A stretch of DNA of 64,000 nucleotides from Artocarpus heterophyllus (taxonomy: Eukaryota > Streptophyta > Magnoliopsida > Rosales > Moraceae): positions 254,111 through 318,110 of the forward strand of contig JAJQZP010000041.1 of NCBI GenBank assembly GCA_025403435.1. The letters run 5' to 3'. The number at the start of each line of letters is the position of its first letter. Position 1 is the stretch's first letter. The translations under genes were made by a program, and so were the position numbers. This document shows positions 21,501-33,875 of the stretch, one piece after another. The notes under the pieces are model-generated. The model was not told where the DNA came from. It worked only from the letters and a program-made list of their open reading frames with translations, and did no database searches.

Positions 21501-24500
21501 ATGTCTAAAAACACTTTATCACCGATACTTGATAAAAACCAATTAACCGGTGAGAATTACAATGATTGGAAATGGAACCTGGATATCGTCCTGTCCTTTG
21601 AGAAACTGAAATATGTTCTGACAACCCCCTGTCCTCCCGAGCCTACAAGAGACTCATCTAATGAGCAATTCCAAGAGTATGACCGCTGGAAAGATGCTAA
21701 TGATCAGGCCCTCTGTTATGTTATAGCTAGCATGAACAATGTGCTGCAGGCTCAACATTAGGATTATGAGACTATGAAGCAGATCTTGGATAATCTTGAG
21801 GACATGTTTGGAGGCCAGGCCATAACAAAGCGGCAAGGGGCGCTTTAGAAACTCTTAAACTATAGACAGAGGCCAGGGACATCTGTAAAGGAGCATATGA
21901 TGTTGGTCATGGGTTACCTTACTAAGGCTCAAACCAATGGAGCCGACATCGATGCTGAAACTTAGATGACTATGGTCTTTGAGACTCTGTCTAAGGAATT
22001 TATTCTGTTTAGAGCTACTTTTAATTTAAGCAATAGACGGGAGATGACCTTGACAGAACTAATGAAACAGTTACAGGAGTTCGAACTGCTGATCAGGGAG
22101 TCTCCTGTTGGTGAAGAGGCCAACATGTAGCTGCTTCTGGTTCCAATTCTAACTCTGGGAATGGAAAGAAGCAACAGGCCAAGAAAGGGATATCTTCTAT
22201 TCCTGCTAACACCAAGAGCAAGAAGAAGAAGAAGAAGAACCCAAAGAAGCTTAAATGCTTCTTCTGTGGAAAGGTCGGGCATATCAAGAAGCATTGCAAG
22301 GATTTCCTTTCTAAAGGAGGTAGGTGTGATCTTCTATATTTAGAAACTTGTTTAGTTGAGGAATCCAGTGACATCTGGGTCATAGATTCTGGTGCAACTA
22401 ATCATGTTTGTGTTTCTTTGCAGGGGTTCAAAGAAACGAGAAGTCTACTACATGAAGACTTCACGCTTCGGATGAGCGATGGATCCTTGGTCTCAGGGGA
22501 AGCAGTGGGAGATGTCCATCTTTACTTTGATAATTATAGAAATTTATTTTTGCAAGATTGTTTTTATGTTCCTAAATTTAAAAGGAATTTAATTTCTGTA
22601 TCTTGTTTATTTGAAGACTCCTACGTGGTATCTTTTAATGAAAAAGTGGTGATTCGTAAAAACAAATCTTTTATCTGTTCTGGATGGATGCAAAATAATC
22701 TATATTTTATCGAACCTAAGATGGACTTATTACTTAATGCTGAGATAAATGATAATAACTCTAAAAGACTTAAAACTTCTCACTCTAATAAGACTTATCT
22801 TTGGCATTTGCGCCTTGGTCACAGTAACCTGAATAGGATTCAAAGGTTGGTAAGGGATGGACCTTTAAGTCACTTAAAGTTGGAATCTATACCTCAATGT
22901 GAATCTTGTTTGGAGGGTAAAATAACCAAAAGACCATACGGGTCTAAAGGCAATAGGGCCGAAGGGGTTCTAGAACTTGTGCATAGTGATGTTTGCGGAC
23001 CAATGAACATCCGGGCACGAGGAGGGTATGAGTACTTCGTTACCTTTATTGACGATTACTCAAGGTATGGGTATGTGTGCCTGATGCACCACAAAAGTGA
23101 AACTTTTGACAAGTTTAGGGAGTTTTGGGCTGAAGTGGAAAAGCAATTGGGTAGACCCATAAAGGCACTTCGATCCAATCGAGATGGAGAATACCTTTCT
23201 GATGAGTTCTTGGGACACTTGTTAGAGAATGGGATTTTATCCCATTTGACTGTGCCGGGCACTCCATAGCAGAATGGCGTAGTGGAGAGAAGACATAGGA
23301 CTTTGTTGGACATGGTCAGGTCCATGATGAGTTACTCATCATTACCTTTATCCTTTTGGGGATATGCACTAAAAACTGCATGTTACCTTTTGAACAATGT
23401 ACCTTCAAAATCGGTCCCTAAAACTCCTCATGAGTTGTGGACAAGAAGGAAGACATCCTTAAACCATATTCGCATATGGGGATGTCCGGCTCATGTCCTG
23501 CTTAAGGATCCGAGTAAGTTGGAAGCACGTTCGGAAGTTTACATGTTTGCAGGATATCCAAAAGGGACAAAAGGGGGTTATTTTTATAACCCGAAGGAAA
23601 ATAAAGTCGTGGTTTCTGCTAATGCAACTTTCCTTGAGGAAATTTACATGGATGACTTTAAACCTCAAAAAAGTGGTGCTTGAGGAGTTAAGGAGTGATC
23701 AGATCACTCCGGAGGTTCCGAATGAAACCGTTCCGATCAGTGTAGAAAAACCAAACAAACCTGAACAACAACCTCAGGGGCTTTGGCGTAGTGGGAGGAT
23801 CGGACGTCAACCTGAAAGGTATATGTTCAATGGGGAGGTCTTCTTGGCTGAACCGAATGAACATGACAGGGATCCTTATACTTACGCAGAGGCTATGGAG
23901 GATGTTGATTCAAGACTCTGGATAGAGGCCATGTACATAGAGATGAAGTCTATGCAGACTAATCGAGTCTGGGAGCTTGTGGATCTTCCCGAAGGGGTAA
24001 AACCCATAGGGTGTAAGTGGATCTACAAGAGGAAAACAGGAGTGGATGGAAAGGTCAAAACCTTTAAGGTTAGACTGGTAGCTAAGGGTTATACGCAAAA
24101 GGAAGGAATCGATTATGAGGAAACCTTTTCGCCTGTAGCCATGCTTAAGTCCATCCGGATTCTCTTGTCTATAGCTGCTGCTCTCGATTATGAGATTTGA
24201 CAGATGGATGTCCAGACGACTTTTCTGAATGGCTATCTTGGTAAGTCCATTTATATGGAACAACCAGATGAGTTCAAGGTTGCGGGTCAAGAGGGTAAGG
24301 TTTGTAAGCTGCTAAAGTCAATTTATGGACTTAAGCAGGCTTCCCGTTCTTGGAACATAAGATTTGATCAAGTGATCAAGACTTATGGGTTCTCACAAAA
24401 TGTGGATGAACCATGTGTTTACAAACACATTAAAGATGGGAAGGTGGTTTTTCTACTGCTCTATGTGGATGACATTCTCTAATTGACAATGATGTTGGGG

Positions 24501-25450
24501 CATTGTCATCGGTCAAATTATGGTTGACCAAGTAGTTTGACATGAAGGACTTGGGTGAGGCTAATTTTGTTCTCGGTATCCAGATATTTCAGGACAAGAA
24601 GAACAAAATGGTAGCTTTGTCACAGGCCAGTTACATAGATAAAATTCTCAGGAGGTTTGCAATGCAGGATTCCAAGAAAGGTGGGCAACCATCTAGGTCT
24701 GGAATTACTCTTTCTAAGAAAGACTCTCCAAAGTCTTATGAAGAAAGAGAATACATGAAGAAGGTACCTTATGCTTCGGCAGTGGGTAGTCTTATGTATG
24801 GAATGCTTTGCACACGACCGGATATAAGCTATGTGGTCGGGATTGTAAGTCGATTTTAGGCGGATCCAGGACCGAACCATGGGGTTGCGGTAAAGCAAAT
24901 TTTCAAGTACCTGAGAAGGACTCGAGGGTATATGCTTGTGTATTCGGGTGAGGACTTGACTCCTCTAGGATACACTGACTCAAATTTTCAATCCTGTCTG
25001 GATTCTAGGAAATTGACTTTGGGGTTTGTGTTTACTCTGGGCGGCGGTGCCATCAGTTGGAGAAGTGCGAACCAAGATTGCACTTCGGATTCAACGATGG
25101 AGGCCGAGCATGTGGCAACTAGTGATGCTTCGAAAGAAGCAGTGTGGCTCCGTAAGTTCCTTGGGGATCTTGAGATAGTTCCTGGTATGGAGAAGGCGGT
25201 ATCACTGTACTGTGATAACAGTGCAGCGGTAGCTAATGCTAAGGAATCGAGATTTCACAAGAAGAGTAAGCATATTGATCGAAAGTATCATGTGATAAAG
25301 GACTTCGTTGAGGGCGGGCATGTCACGGCGTGCAAGATTGAGTCAGAGGACAATTTAGCTGATCCATTTATGAAGACACTTACTGGGAGAGTCTTCAAGA
25401 GGCATGTGGAAGCAATGGGGATGCAAAATTTGCTGTATTTACTCACTTAG
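21501..25450 (+). pseudogene. Copia copy 1 gag-pol pseudogene
   Basis: From the gag ATG (21501) to the natural stop TAG (25448-25450), homologous to copy 2. Recognisable parts: gag, zinc knuckle CFFCGKVGHIKKHC (about 22257-22298), protease DSGATNH (about 22386), integrase (about 22800-23340), RT with YVDDIL (about 24463) and RNase H (TDSNFQSC, about 24974). Breaks: TAG 21759-21761, TAG near 21847, TAG near 21964, frameshift near 22125, TAG 23267-23269 (CAG in copy 2), frameshift near 23668, TGA 24198-24200 (TGG in copy 2), TAA near 24480 and TAG near 24857. Catalytic positions are also altered, for example SNRDGEY where copy 2 has SDRGGEY. Not functional. Confidence 0.92.
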
Positions 25451-25451
25451 T

Positions 25452-25464
25452 GCAAGTGGGAGAT
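25452..25464 (+). other. Polypurine tract of copia copy 1
   Basis: GCAAGTGGGAGAT directly before the 3' LTR start TGTTAGACATG at 25465, right after the gag-pol stop. Confidence 0.82.
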
Positions 25465-27509
25465 TGTTAGACATGTATGCCCTAAGGAGTAAATATGTTA
25501 TACGTTTTTGGAGACATTTTTATATAAATAAAGAATTTATTCATATATAACAAATCTTGTCCTCTTTACGTTCATATATGTTGAATGTATGATAAGCAAA
25601 CAGTAGTCTGAGACTCTCAGTCTAAACCTTTAAGAATTGGGCATATGATGGACTGATTATGTGGAAGACATGATTCTTAAGATGACGGTCTAAAACATAA
25701 GATCCACAATCGAGGGAATAAAGTTGGGCGCTTTATTCATGTAAAGATTGTTATGTTGTCTATATCCCTTTTGGGAGATGGTTTGTCTTGACCATAGGAG
25801 TTGGACTCCGTGAATAGAAACATTGGCGCGTTGTCATAGGTGACGATGTGTTGGATCGGGACATAAAGTGAATTGATTTGGATTAATAATTCTGTCTTGG
25901 CAAATCGATTCACTTTAGACAATCATTTATATTGTATCTTAATCCTGAGATGAATAGTGGGCCCGTTGTCTCGACTTGTGTCTTTTGATGTGCCAAAGGG
26001 TGACACCTACATCTCAATAGTGGTATGCATGCTGGTACGATGGAGGCACGACTCTTGATAGCGTAGACTTGTTATTCATAGATATGGAATCCATAGCTCC
26101 TCTTTAGGAGTAATGATATCCTCTTATATGCGTTGTCCTGTAATTGGAAAACTGGAGCGCTCAACCATTTGGATGCATAGGTGTAACCGAATGGTATACT
26201 ATCTTTGGATAGTAAGTTTTCTGATGGTGAGATAATGGAACGTAAGATAAAAATAATCGGGAAGGTAAGACAAAACTTGTCCTTAAGGCGATTATGGATT
26301 ATCATATGGGGATACGATACACTTTGATATGCATGGAGACTTAGCTATATGAGCTTCGTTATTCTATAAAGTTTGAGAGTGCAACTCCAAGCTTTTAGTG
26401 GAGTAGCGTTGGAGTTGATAATTGTGAAATGTATATCTGGGATATTGGGTTTCATAATTATCACGTGCTTGAACTTTATAGGTCCATTTTGGTCCCTTTG
26501 CTAGCTCACAAAATCCTGTAACGACATAGTGTGCTTTTCCAATAAATGGTGACTTATGTCGGATTTATCAGATTGGTTTAAAATTTGTAAGAATCAAATA
26601 ATTCATGTCTGTTTATCGGTTGAATTAATTTTGTAATAAAATTAATTTAAGATAAACTTGTTGAATTATTGGGATCGGACAATTCTTGTCTGTTTATCAA
26701 TTGATTTAATTTTGGATAAATTAGATCAAGATAAACTTGTAGAATTATTGTGAATTGATTTATTTTCTCAGAGATTATCTTGATAAAGTTTGTTTTGATC
26801 AGTTAACTTTCTATTTGGTTATTTGAATCAAAACTGAGACTTTATCTTATAGAATCTCGGGTGGAAAATAAAACATTCGCGGAGATATTAACGCAGGAGT
26901 TCGGCCTACCGAATGACTTGTTCGGACTGCCGATGGGGCTTGTTTGGCCTGCCGAACAGGCTGTTCGGTGTGCCGATCAACGAGCGATAAGATTACGCGT
27001 TTTCACGTGGATCTTATCAGATATTGATCCAAACTTGATTCTGTTTCAAATTTTTGAGACCTAATCTGATAAGGACAAACCCCAGGACCAATAGGTATAA
27101 AAAGGGAGTGAGTCTCATGATTTACTCAGAGATCAATATTGAGAGATTAAGGGTGATACTCTTCTAGTGAGCATCTGAAAACTCCCTGAGAACTTTTGTT
27201 CACAAATCACAAACACTAGCTTTAGGTTCTCTCAATTGGTTGGAAGGACAGTCACCGGTGGAAGAGCTGTAAGTGTGAGACCACACTCACTCCGGTTGTG
27301 GATAAAGAATAGCAAAGAAGACCAGTTGGTTGAGGCTCTTCTGGAACGTTACTTCTCTACACAGGTTGCAGAGATTCTTTGGAACATAAGGTTAGTAAGA
27401 TCTAATTAATTTACACATATGGCATGTCAAACTTGTTTTTTGAAACAATACTCTGATGTTAAAATTTTAAAAATTCCGCTGTGTTCACCTCTCACACATT
27501 TTTCCAATA
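25465..27509 (+). repeat. 3' LTR of copia copy 1
   Basis: Begins TGTTAGACATG and ends TTTCCAATA (CA mutated to TA). It carries a palindrome cluster (about 26899-26978), and CCAAT plus TATAAAAA at 27096. It differs from the 5' LTR at many sites, so this insertion is much older than the Tekay. Confidence 0.9.
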
Positions 27510-27901
27510 GTAGGACCCATCATTCCCGACCCCTTTAGACTGCATGTCCTCATTTCCACTCCATCGTTAACCCACACGAGCGGTAGGGAACCTTTGTACA
27601 TGCACCCACCGACTAGCAGAGGTTCGGCTCTGATACCATTATGGTAAGAACCCACCTAACTCCACCCCAAAAGCTAGCTCGTGGGGGGAGGATTGTGAAC
27701 CCATATATATAACACCCAAGACCAACCTCTCTAACCGATGTGGGACACATCATTCCCGACCCCTTCAGACTGCACGTCCACGTGCCAACTCCGTCGTTAA
27801 CCCACACGAGCAGCAGGGACCCTTTGTACAAGCCCCCAATGACTAGCAGAGGTTCGGCTCTGATACCATATGATATGAGCCCACCTAACTCCACCCCAAA
27901 A
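27510..27901 (-). repeat. Tandem TRIM array, block B (about 1.7 units)
   Basis: Resumes the array after copia copy 1, starting with the right target duplication GTAGG (27510-27514). It stops inside a unit LTR at CCACCCCAAAA, whose last five bases CAAAA (27897-27901) are the target site of CRM copy 2. Confidence 0.92.
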
Positions 27902-28012
27902 TGATGTGTCCCACATCGGTTAGAGAGGATGGTCTTGGGTGTTTTATATATGGGTTCACAATCCTCCGCTCATGAGCTAGCTTTTGGGGTGGAGTTAGGT
28001 GGGTTCATATCA
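27902..28012 (+). repeat. 5' LTR of CRM copy 2: a 111-bp TRIM (array-type) LTR
   Basis: TGATGTGTCCCACATCGG...GGGTTCATATCA, matching the reverse complement of the array-unit LTR almost base for base, including the TATATA core and the TCACAATCCTCC segment. It is followed at once by the PBS and CRM leader. It shares only its ends (TGATG and GGTTCNTATCA) with the 3' LTR. Confidence 0.9.
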
Positions 28013-28014
28013 TT

Positions 28015-28027
28015 TGGTAATCAGAGC
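28015..28027 (+). other. Primer-binding site of CRM copy 2
   Basis: TGGTAATCAGAGC, a tRNA-iMet type PBS with one inserted A, two bases after the LTR end. Confidence 0.8.
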
Positions 28028-28522
28028 GAGGTTCTAATCAGGTTTTGCTTATCCGTTCTCTTAGTTTATGTTTGTTTTAGTTATTCGTAAGTTTTTGATT
28101 TCCATTATCAAAGTCGGTTAAAAAAAAAAAAAAAAGATCCGAAAAGAAAAGAAAGAAAGAAAAGAAACGAAAAGAAAAAAAAAAGGCATAGAGGAATCCA
28201 AAATTGAATTCCCTGCATAGACCAAAAAAATTTTTGCTGAAATTTTGTTCCTTTTGGGTGTGATTCTGAAAAGCCTAAATTCTTTGTTCCTGTTATAGTC
28301 TTGTCTCTTTGGTAATCTATTTGCGAATTGTCAAGGAAATTTCGATATTGATTTGACTAGTTTTATAGGAACTGAGTGAGAATTAACGAGTGGAAAAAGG
28401 CATAGAGGCGAGAGCATTAGAGTGGACAAAAGCCAAAAGTATTGAGTGTAAACACGAGTGAAATTGAGTGAACCAATTCACGAGTGAAACACGTAAGGGA
28501 GTGTGGTAAGGTCCTTTGGAAA
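28028..28522 (+). other. CRM copy 2 leader with homopurine tract
   Basis: Non-coding leader. An almost pure A/G tract (about 28118-28185) lies near its start. Copy 3 has the same tract on its coding strand (45205-45370 as T/C on plus). No other feature seen. Confidence 0.75.
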
Positions 28523-31500
28523 ATGTCAAACAACAGCAAGAACACTATTGAGGGTACCTCGGGTGCAGCAGACCCAAAACTTCTTATGGAAGCGATGATG
28601 GGGGAGATGAGGCGATTATTGAGGGGAGAGATAGGACAGCTTCATGAGAGGATAGACCGGATAGAGAATGCACGTGTGGAACAGCCACAACATGTTCCTC
28701 ATGCACATAGGCGAGAAAGGGTTTCGGTTAGAGGAGAGGTTGATGACTACTATAGGAATGATGGGGAAGAGTTTGACGAAGGAGAAGATTCAGCGGGTAG
28801 TCACCGAAGATTTGGACGGGATAGAGGCGTTAGGAACAGGGAAGATGATAGTCTGAGAGGCATAAAAATGAAGATACCATCATTTCAAGGCAAATCCAAT
28901 CCAGAAGCGTACCTAGAATGGGAGAAGAAAATGGAGTTCATCTTTGACTGCCACTACTATTCTGAGGCAAAGAAGGTAAAATTGGCTGTAATTGAATTTT
29001 TTGATTATGCTATTACTTGGTGGGATCAGCTTGTTATAAACAGGAGACGCAATAGAGAGCGGCCTATTGAGTCATGGGAAGAGATGAAGACCGTGATGAG
29101 GAAGCGATTTGTACCAACTTACTACTACCGGGAGTTGTACAACAAACTACAAAACCTTAAGCAGGGCAACCGGAGTGTAGAGGAGTACTATAAGGAGATG
29201 GAGGTTATGATGATTCGGGCTAATATAGAGGAGGATCGGGAGGCTACAATGGCAAGGTTTTTGGCGGGCTTGAACCGAGATATCCACAATGCCGTTGAGT
29301 TACAACATTATGTGGAGTTGGAGGACATGGTGCACATGGCTATTAAAATTGAGAATCAACTTATGAGGAGGGGCAGTAGCACACGTCCTAGCCAAAACCC
29401 GAGTACATCGGCTTGGAAAATCAACCAATGGAAGAGGGATGAGAAGCAATCCAACCCCAAGCCAAAGATCGAGCAAAAACAAGAGGTGGCCAGCCATGGG
29501 AATCAAGGTAAATCCGATTCTTCCACTACTCAGACTCGTGATATTAAATGTTTTAAATGTCAAGGCAGGGGTCATATAGCAAGCCAATGTCCGAACAAAT
29601 GAGTTATGGTGGTGCGGGACAATGAAGACATTGAAACCGAGGAGGATTCGGACAATGATTCTATGCCTTCATTAGAGGATGCCGACGATGAGGAGTGCGC
29701 TGTCCAAGGAGAATTGTTGGTCACAAGGAGAGCTTTAAGTGTGAAAGCCAAAGAAGAAGATGAAGAGGTGCAACGGGAAAACATCTTCCACACTAGGTGC
29801 CACGTTCAAAACAAGGTATGTAGTGTGATTATTGATGGTGGGAGTTGTACAAATGTTGCTAGCACAACCATGGTAGAGAAGTTAGGCCTGCCAACAATTA
29901 AGCATCCTCGACCATATAAATTGCAATGGTTAAATGATACTGGTGAGGTAAAGGTGCATAAACAGGTGTTAGTTCCTTTTCGCATTGGAAGATATGAAGA
30001 TGAAGTTTTGTACGATGTGGTTCCGATTCAAGCTGGGCACTTGTTATTAGGCAGACCATGGCAATTTGATCGGTGAGTTAAGCATGATGGTTTCACCAAC
30101 AAGTACTCATTCGTTCACAATCAAAAGACGATCACTCTGGTTCCATTAACACCAAAACAGGTCTATGAAGACCAAGTGAGCTTACAGAGAGAAAGTGATA
30201 AAAAAATGAAGAGCGAAGAAAAATCAAGAGTGGGAGTGCAGAGAGAGAGTTCGGCCAGTGAGAGAAAAAAAGAAGAGATGGCCGAGAAAAAGGAGAGCAA
30301 AGAGAGCAAGGGAGAGAAAATTGAGAGGGCTAAAAAGAATTCACAATCAGCCAATGGGAGAAAAGTAGAGAGAAAAACAAACTTTTATGCAAGAAAGAGT
30401 GATGTGAGAAGAGCTTTGTTTTCTAATCAGCCGATGATTTTACTCATGTACAAGGAGGAGTTCTTAAACACTAACGATCTTGATTCCACCTTGCATAGTT
30501 CTGTTGTTTCTCTTTTGCAGGATTATGAGGATATCTTTCCCGAGGAAACACCGCAAGGTTTATCTCCAATCCGCGGGATTGAACATCAAATCGACTTCAT
30601 ACCTGGAGCTACAATCCCAAACCGAGCAGCCTATAGGAGTAATCCCGAGGAGACAAAGGAACTCCAACGGTAGATAAATGAGTTGATGGAGAAGGGACAC
30701 GTGAGAGAAAGCATGAGCCTGTGCGCCGTACCAGTTTTACTTGTGCCTAAGAAAGATGGGACTTGGAGGATGTGCGTTGATTGTCGAGCCATCAACAACA
30801 TCATGGTAAACTATCGACATCCCATTCCTTGCTTGGATGACATGTTAGATGAATTGCATGGTGCTTGTGTGTTTTCTAAAATTGATCTAAAGAGTGGATA
30901 TCATCAAATTCGCATGAAAGAGGGAGATGAGTGGAAAACGGCTTTCAAAACAAAACAAGGCTTGTATGAGTGGTTGGTAATGCCTTTCGGTTTAACCAAT
31001 GCGCCTAGCACATTTATGCGTTTAATGAACCATGTTTTGCGAGCTTTTATTGGAAAATTTGTCGTTGTTTATTTTGATGATATCCTTATCTATAGTAGCA
31101 ATTTGGATGAACATATTGAACATTTGAAACTTGTTTTAGATGTTTTGCGGAAGGAAAAGTTGTATGCTAACCTCAAGAAATGTACCTTTTGCACAGATAA
31201 GCTTGTGTTTCTTGGTTTTGTTGTTAGTGCTCAAGGTATACAGGTTGATGAAGAAAAGGTGCGAGCCATCCAGGAGTGGCCGAGTCCAACTAGTGTGGGA
31301 AATGTATGGAGTTTTCATGGACTTGCTAGTTTCTACCGGCGGTTTGTGAAAGATTTCAGTACTATAGCCGCACCACTGACTGAAGTCATCAAGAAGAATG
31401 TTGGGTTTAGATGGGGAGAAGAGCAAGAAAAGGCATCTCAACTACTCAAGGAGAAGTTGACAAATGCTCCATTGTTATCTTTACCTAATTTTTCCAAAAC

Positions 31501-33360
31501 TTTTGAGATTGAATGTGATGCTTCAGGTGTTGGAATTGGTGCTATTTTAATGCAGGAAGGGAGACCAATAGCATATTTCAGTGAGAAGCTGAATGGGGCA
31601 ACTCTTAATTACCCAACTTATGATAAAGAGATGTATGTGTTGGTTCGGGCATTAGAGACATGGCAGCACTACCTATGGCCTAACGAGTTCGTGATTCACA
31701 CTGATCATGAGTCCCTGAAACACTTGAAGGGCCAGCACAAGCTGAACAAAAGGCATGCTCGTTGGGTGGAATTCATAGAGACGTTTCCGTATGTCATTCG
31801 CTACAAGCAAGGTAAGGAAAACATTGTTGCCGATGCACTTTCTCGCAGGTATATCTTAATCTCAACTCTTAATGCTAAACTACTGGGTTTTGAACACATT
31901 AAAGAGTTATATGTTGATGATCATGAATTTAGTACTGAGTATTAAGTTTGTGAGAGAATTGCTAGTGGTAAGTACTTTAGGCATGAGGGATACTTGTTTC
32001 GGGAGAATAAATTATGTGTGCCTAATTGTTCATTAAGAGATTTGCTAGTGACGGAATCCCATGGGGGAGGATTGATGGGACATTTTGGAGTAATGAAGAC
32101 TTTAGCTATGTTGCAGGAACACTTCTATTGGCCACATATGAAACGAGATGTTGAGAGGCGTTGTGGTAGATGTGTAACTTGTAGGCAGGCTAAATCAAGA
32201 ATGCAGGCCCATGGTTTATACACCCCTTTACCAATACCTAGTGAACCCTGGATTGATATTTTGATGGATTTTGTGTTAGGTTTGCCTAGGTCTAAATGGG
32301 GAAGAGACTCAATATTTGTGGTCGTGGATAGGTTTTCAAAGATGGCTCATTTTATTCCATGCCACAAGACAGATGATGCTTCCAATGTTGCTGATTTGTT
32401 ATTTAGGGAAATTGTGAGACTTCATGGTATGCCTAGGACAATTGTTTATGATAGGGACACCAAGTTCTTAAGCTACTTTTGGAAGACTTTGTGGGCTAAG
32501 TTAGGGACTAAGCTATTATTTTCAACTACTTGTCACCCACAAACCAATGGTCAAACAGAAGTTGTGAATAGAACCTTGTCTACTTTGTTGAGGGCTGTCA
32601 TTAAAAAGAACATCAAAACATGGGAGGAGTGTTTACCACATGTTGAGTTTGCTTATAATCGATCTGTTCATTCTGCTACTCAATTTTCACCGTTTGAAAT
32701 TGTTTATGGTTTTAATCCTTTAACTCCTTTGGATTTAATGCCATTACCTTTGTCTGAGCATGTGAATTTAGATGGAAAAAGAAAAGCTGATCTTGTTAAG
32801 CAGATACACGAGAAGGCAAGACTCAACATCGAGCGAAGGACTAAACAATATGCTGAACAAGCCAACAAAGCACGTCACAAGCTCGTCTTCGAGCCCGGTG
32901 ATTGGGTGTGGTTGCACTTACGCAAGGAACGATTTCCGAAACAAAGGAAATCCAAGCTATTGCCTAGAGGGGATGGTCCTTTTCAAATTCTCGAAAGGAT
33001 CAACGATAATGCATACAAGCTAGACTTGCCAGGTGAGTATGGTGTAAGTGCCTCCTTTAATGTTTCTTACCTAAGTCCTTTTGATGCAGGCGACGATTTG
33101 AGGACAAATCCTTCTCAAGAGGAGGGAATGATGAGGACATCGTTAGCACAAGCAAGAGCACGTGGGAGACATATTCAGATCCAATTCAAGTTCCCATTGG
33201 TCCGGTTACGAGAGCTCGTGCGAAGAAGTTTAAAGAAACACTTATTGGGCTGATTCAAGCAACTTGGGCTCAAGCTATTGCATGGAGGCCCATTGAGGGA
33301 ATTGCATGCGACAACCAGACCAACAAATGCGTGATTCAAGCTCTAGAAGGGAATGAGTAA
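28523..33360 (+). pseudogene. CRM copy 2 gag-pol pseudogene
   Basis: A single frame from about 28523 (MSNNSKNT) with gag, zinc knuckle CFKCQGRGHIASQC (about residue 342), retroviral-type protease IIDGGSCTNVAS (about 436), a Lys/Glu-rich linker (about 550-620), RT with [10 protein letters not shown] (about 850), RNase H (from about 993), and integrase with HHCC finger and DDE core ([30 protein letters not shown]). In-frame stops: TGA 29600-29602, TGA 30074-30076, TAG 30671-30673 and TAA 31943-31945 (CAA in copy 1). A lost G near 33123 shifts frame at the polypurine tract. The homologous original stop would be TAA 33358-33360, inside the LTR. Everything else is open, so this copy was competent fairly recently. 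Confidence 0.92.
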
Positions 33361-33875
33361 TTTCCATTTCAGTTACTTTCCCGTTTTGAGGCGACACATG
33401 GCGAGAAGAATCAGCTTTTGACCTTTTAATGTCTAGTTTCCTTTTTGCGTTTGTGTTATTTCTATTATTGTAAGGCTTTTAAGCCATTAAGGGAACTTTC
33501 CTTATTTAGTTTAGATTTGACATTTGGTAAATGATTTTCCCGAAATTCCATGGGAATTAGGAGCTGAAAATTCGCATAGGAACTCCTATATATTGTAACG
33601 AATTTCAATCAATTGGAGACAAGTAATAACACATAATTTTGAGGTTTAATTCTCTTTAGTTCCTAAACGAACTATTCGAACTTATCGAAAATTTCCGTGG
33701 CGTTCATAGACTTATCAATCAGTCCATCCATAGCTGACTGTGGCGTCCTCACATACCAAGATTCGTGCTTCTTGTTGGGCATCGGGTCGCGGTTCCATCC
33801 AAAACCGGTTAGAAAGTTGATCTTGGAAACCAACTTCGGTTAGGGTCGCGTCAGTTCTTGGCGTGGTTCGTATCA
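33128..33875 (+). repeat. 3' LTR of CRM copy 2 (748 bp)
   Basis: Begins TGATGAGGACATC after a polypurine tract and ends GGTTCGTATCA. It has a TATA-like CCTATATATTG near 33587 and lacks the 53-bp duplication of copy 1. The first 233 bp match the coding tail of the polyprotein. Confidence 0.9.

Larger units (their letters stand above)
17752..27509 (+). mobile_element. Ty1/copia retrotransposon, copy 1 (complete but decayed)
   Basis: About 9.76 kb: LTRs of about 2.04 kb at 17752-19793 and 25465-27509, PBS at 19796, leader of about 1.7 kb, a gag-PR-INT-RT-RNase H coding region with many breaks, a polypurine tract at 25452-25464 and a 5-bp target duplication with one mismatch. Domain order with integrase before RT makes it Ty1/copia, probably of the Tork/Angela group (lineage not certain). 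The terminal dinucleotides are mutated (TC at the left start, TA at the right end), as expected for an old copy. Same family as copy 2. Confidence 0.93.
27902..33875 (+). mobile_element. CRM-type retrotransposon copy 2 with two different LTRs (TRIM-type 5' LTR, CRM-type 3' LTR)
   Basis: Bounded by CAAAA (27897-27901) and CAAAA (33876-33880), with the array register continuing exactly across it. The element runs TGATGTGTCCC...TATCA. Its 5' LTR (27902-28012, 111 bp) is the array-unit LTR, in the opposite orientation to the surrounding array. Its 3' LTR (33128-33875, 748 bp) is a normal CRM LTR. In between are a PBS, a leader and a gag-pol frame with four nonsense codons and one frameshift. A normal LTR element has identical LTRs at insertion, so this structure is abnormal (see findings). 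Confidence 0.88.

Noticed and set aside
25448..25464. An additional env-like gene after pol in the elements
   Set aside because: No element has a spare reading frame between the pol stop and the 3' LTR; in copia copy 1 only the polypurine tract lies there.
27902..28012. Simple inversion of one array unit
   Set aside because: The segment starts exactly at an LTR end, is followed by PBS and CRM leader, and together with the CRM element is flanked by CAAAA on both sides. A plain inversion explains none of these.
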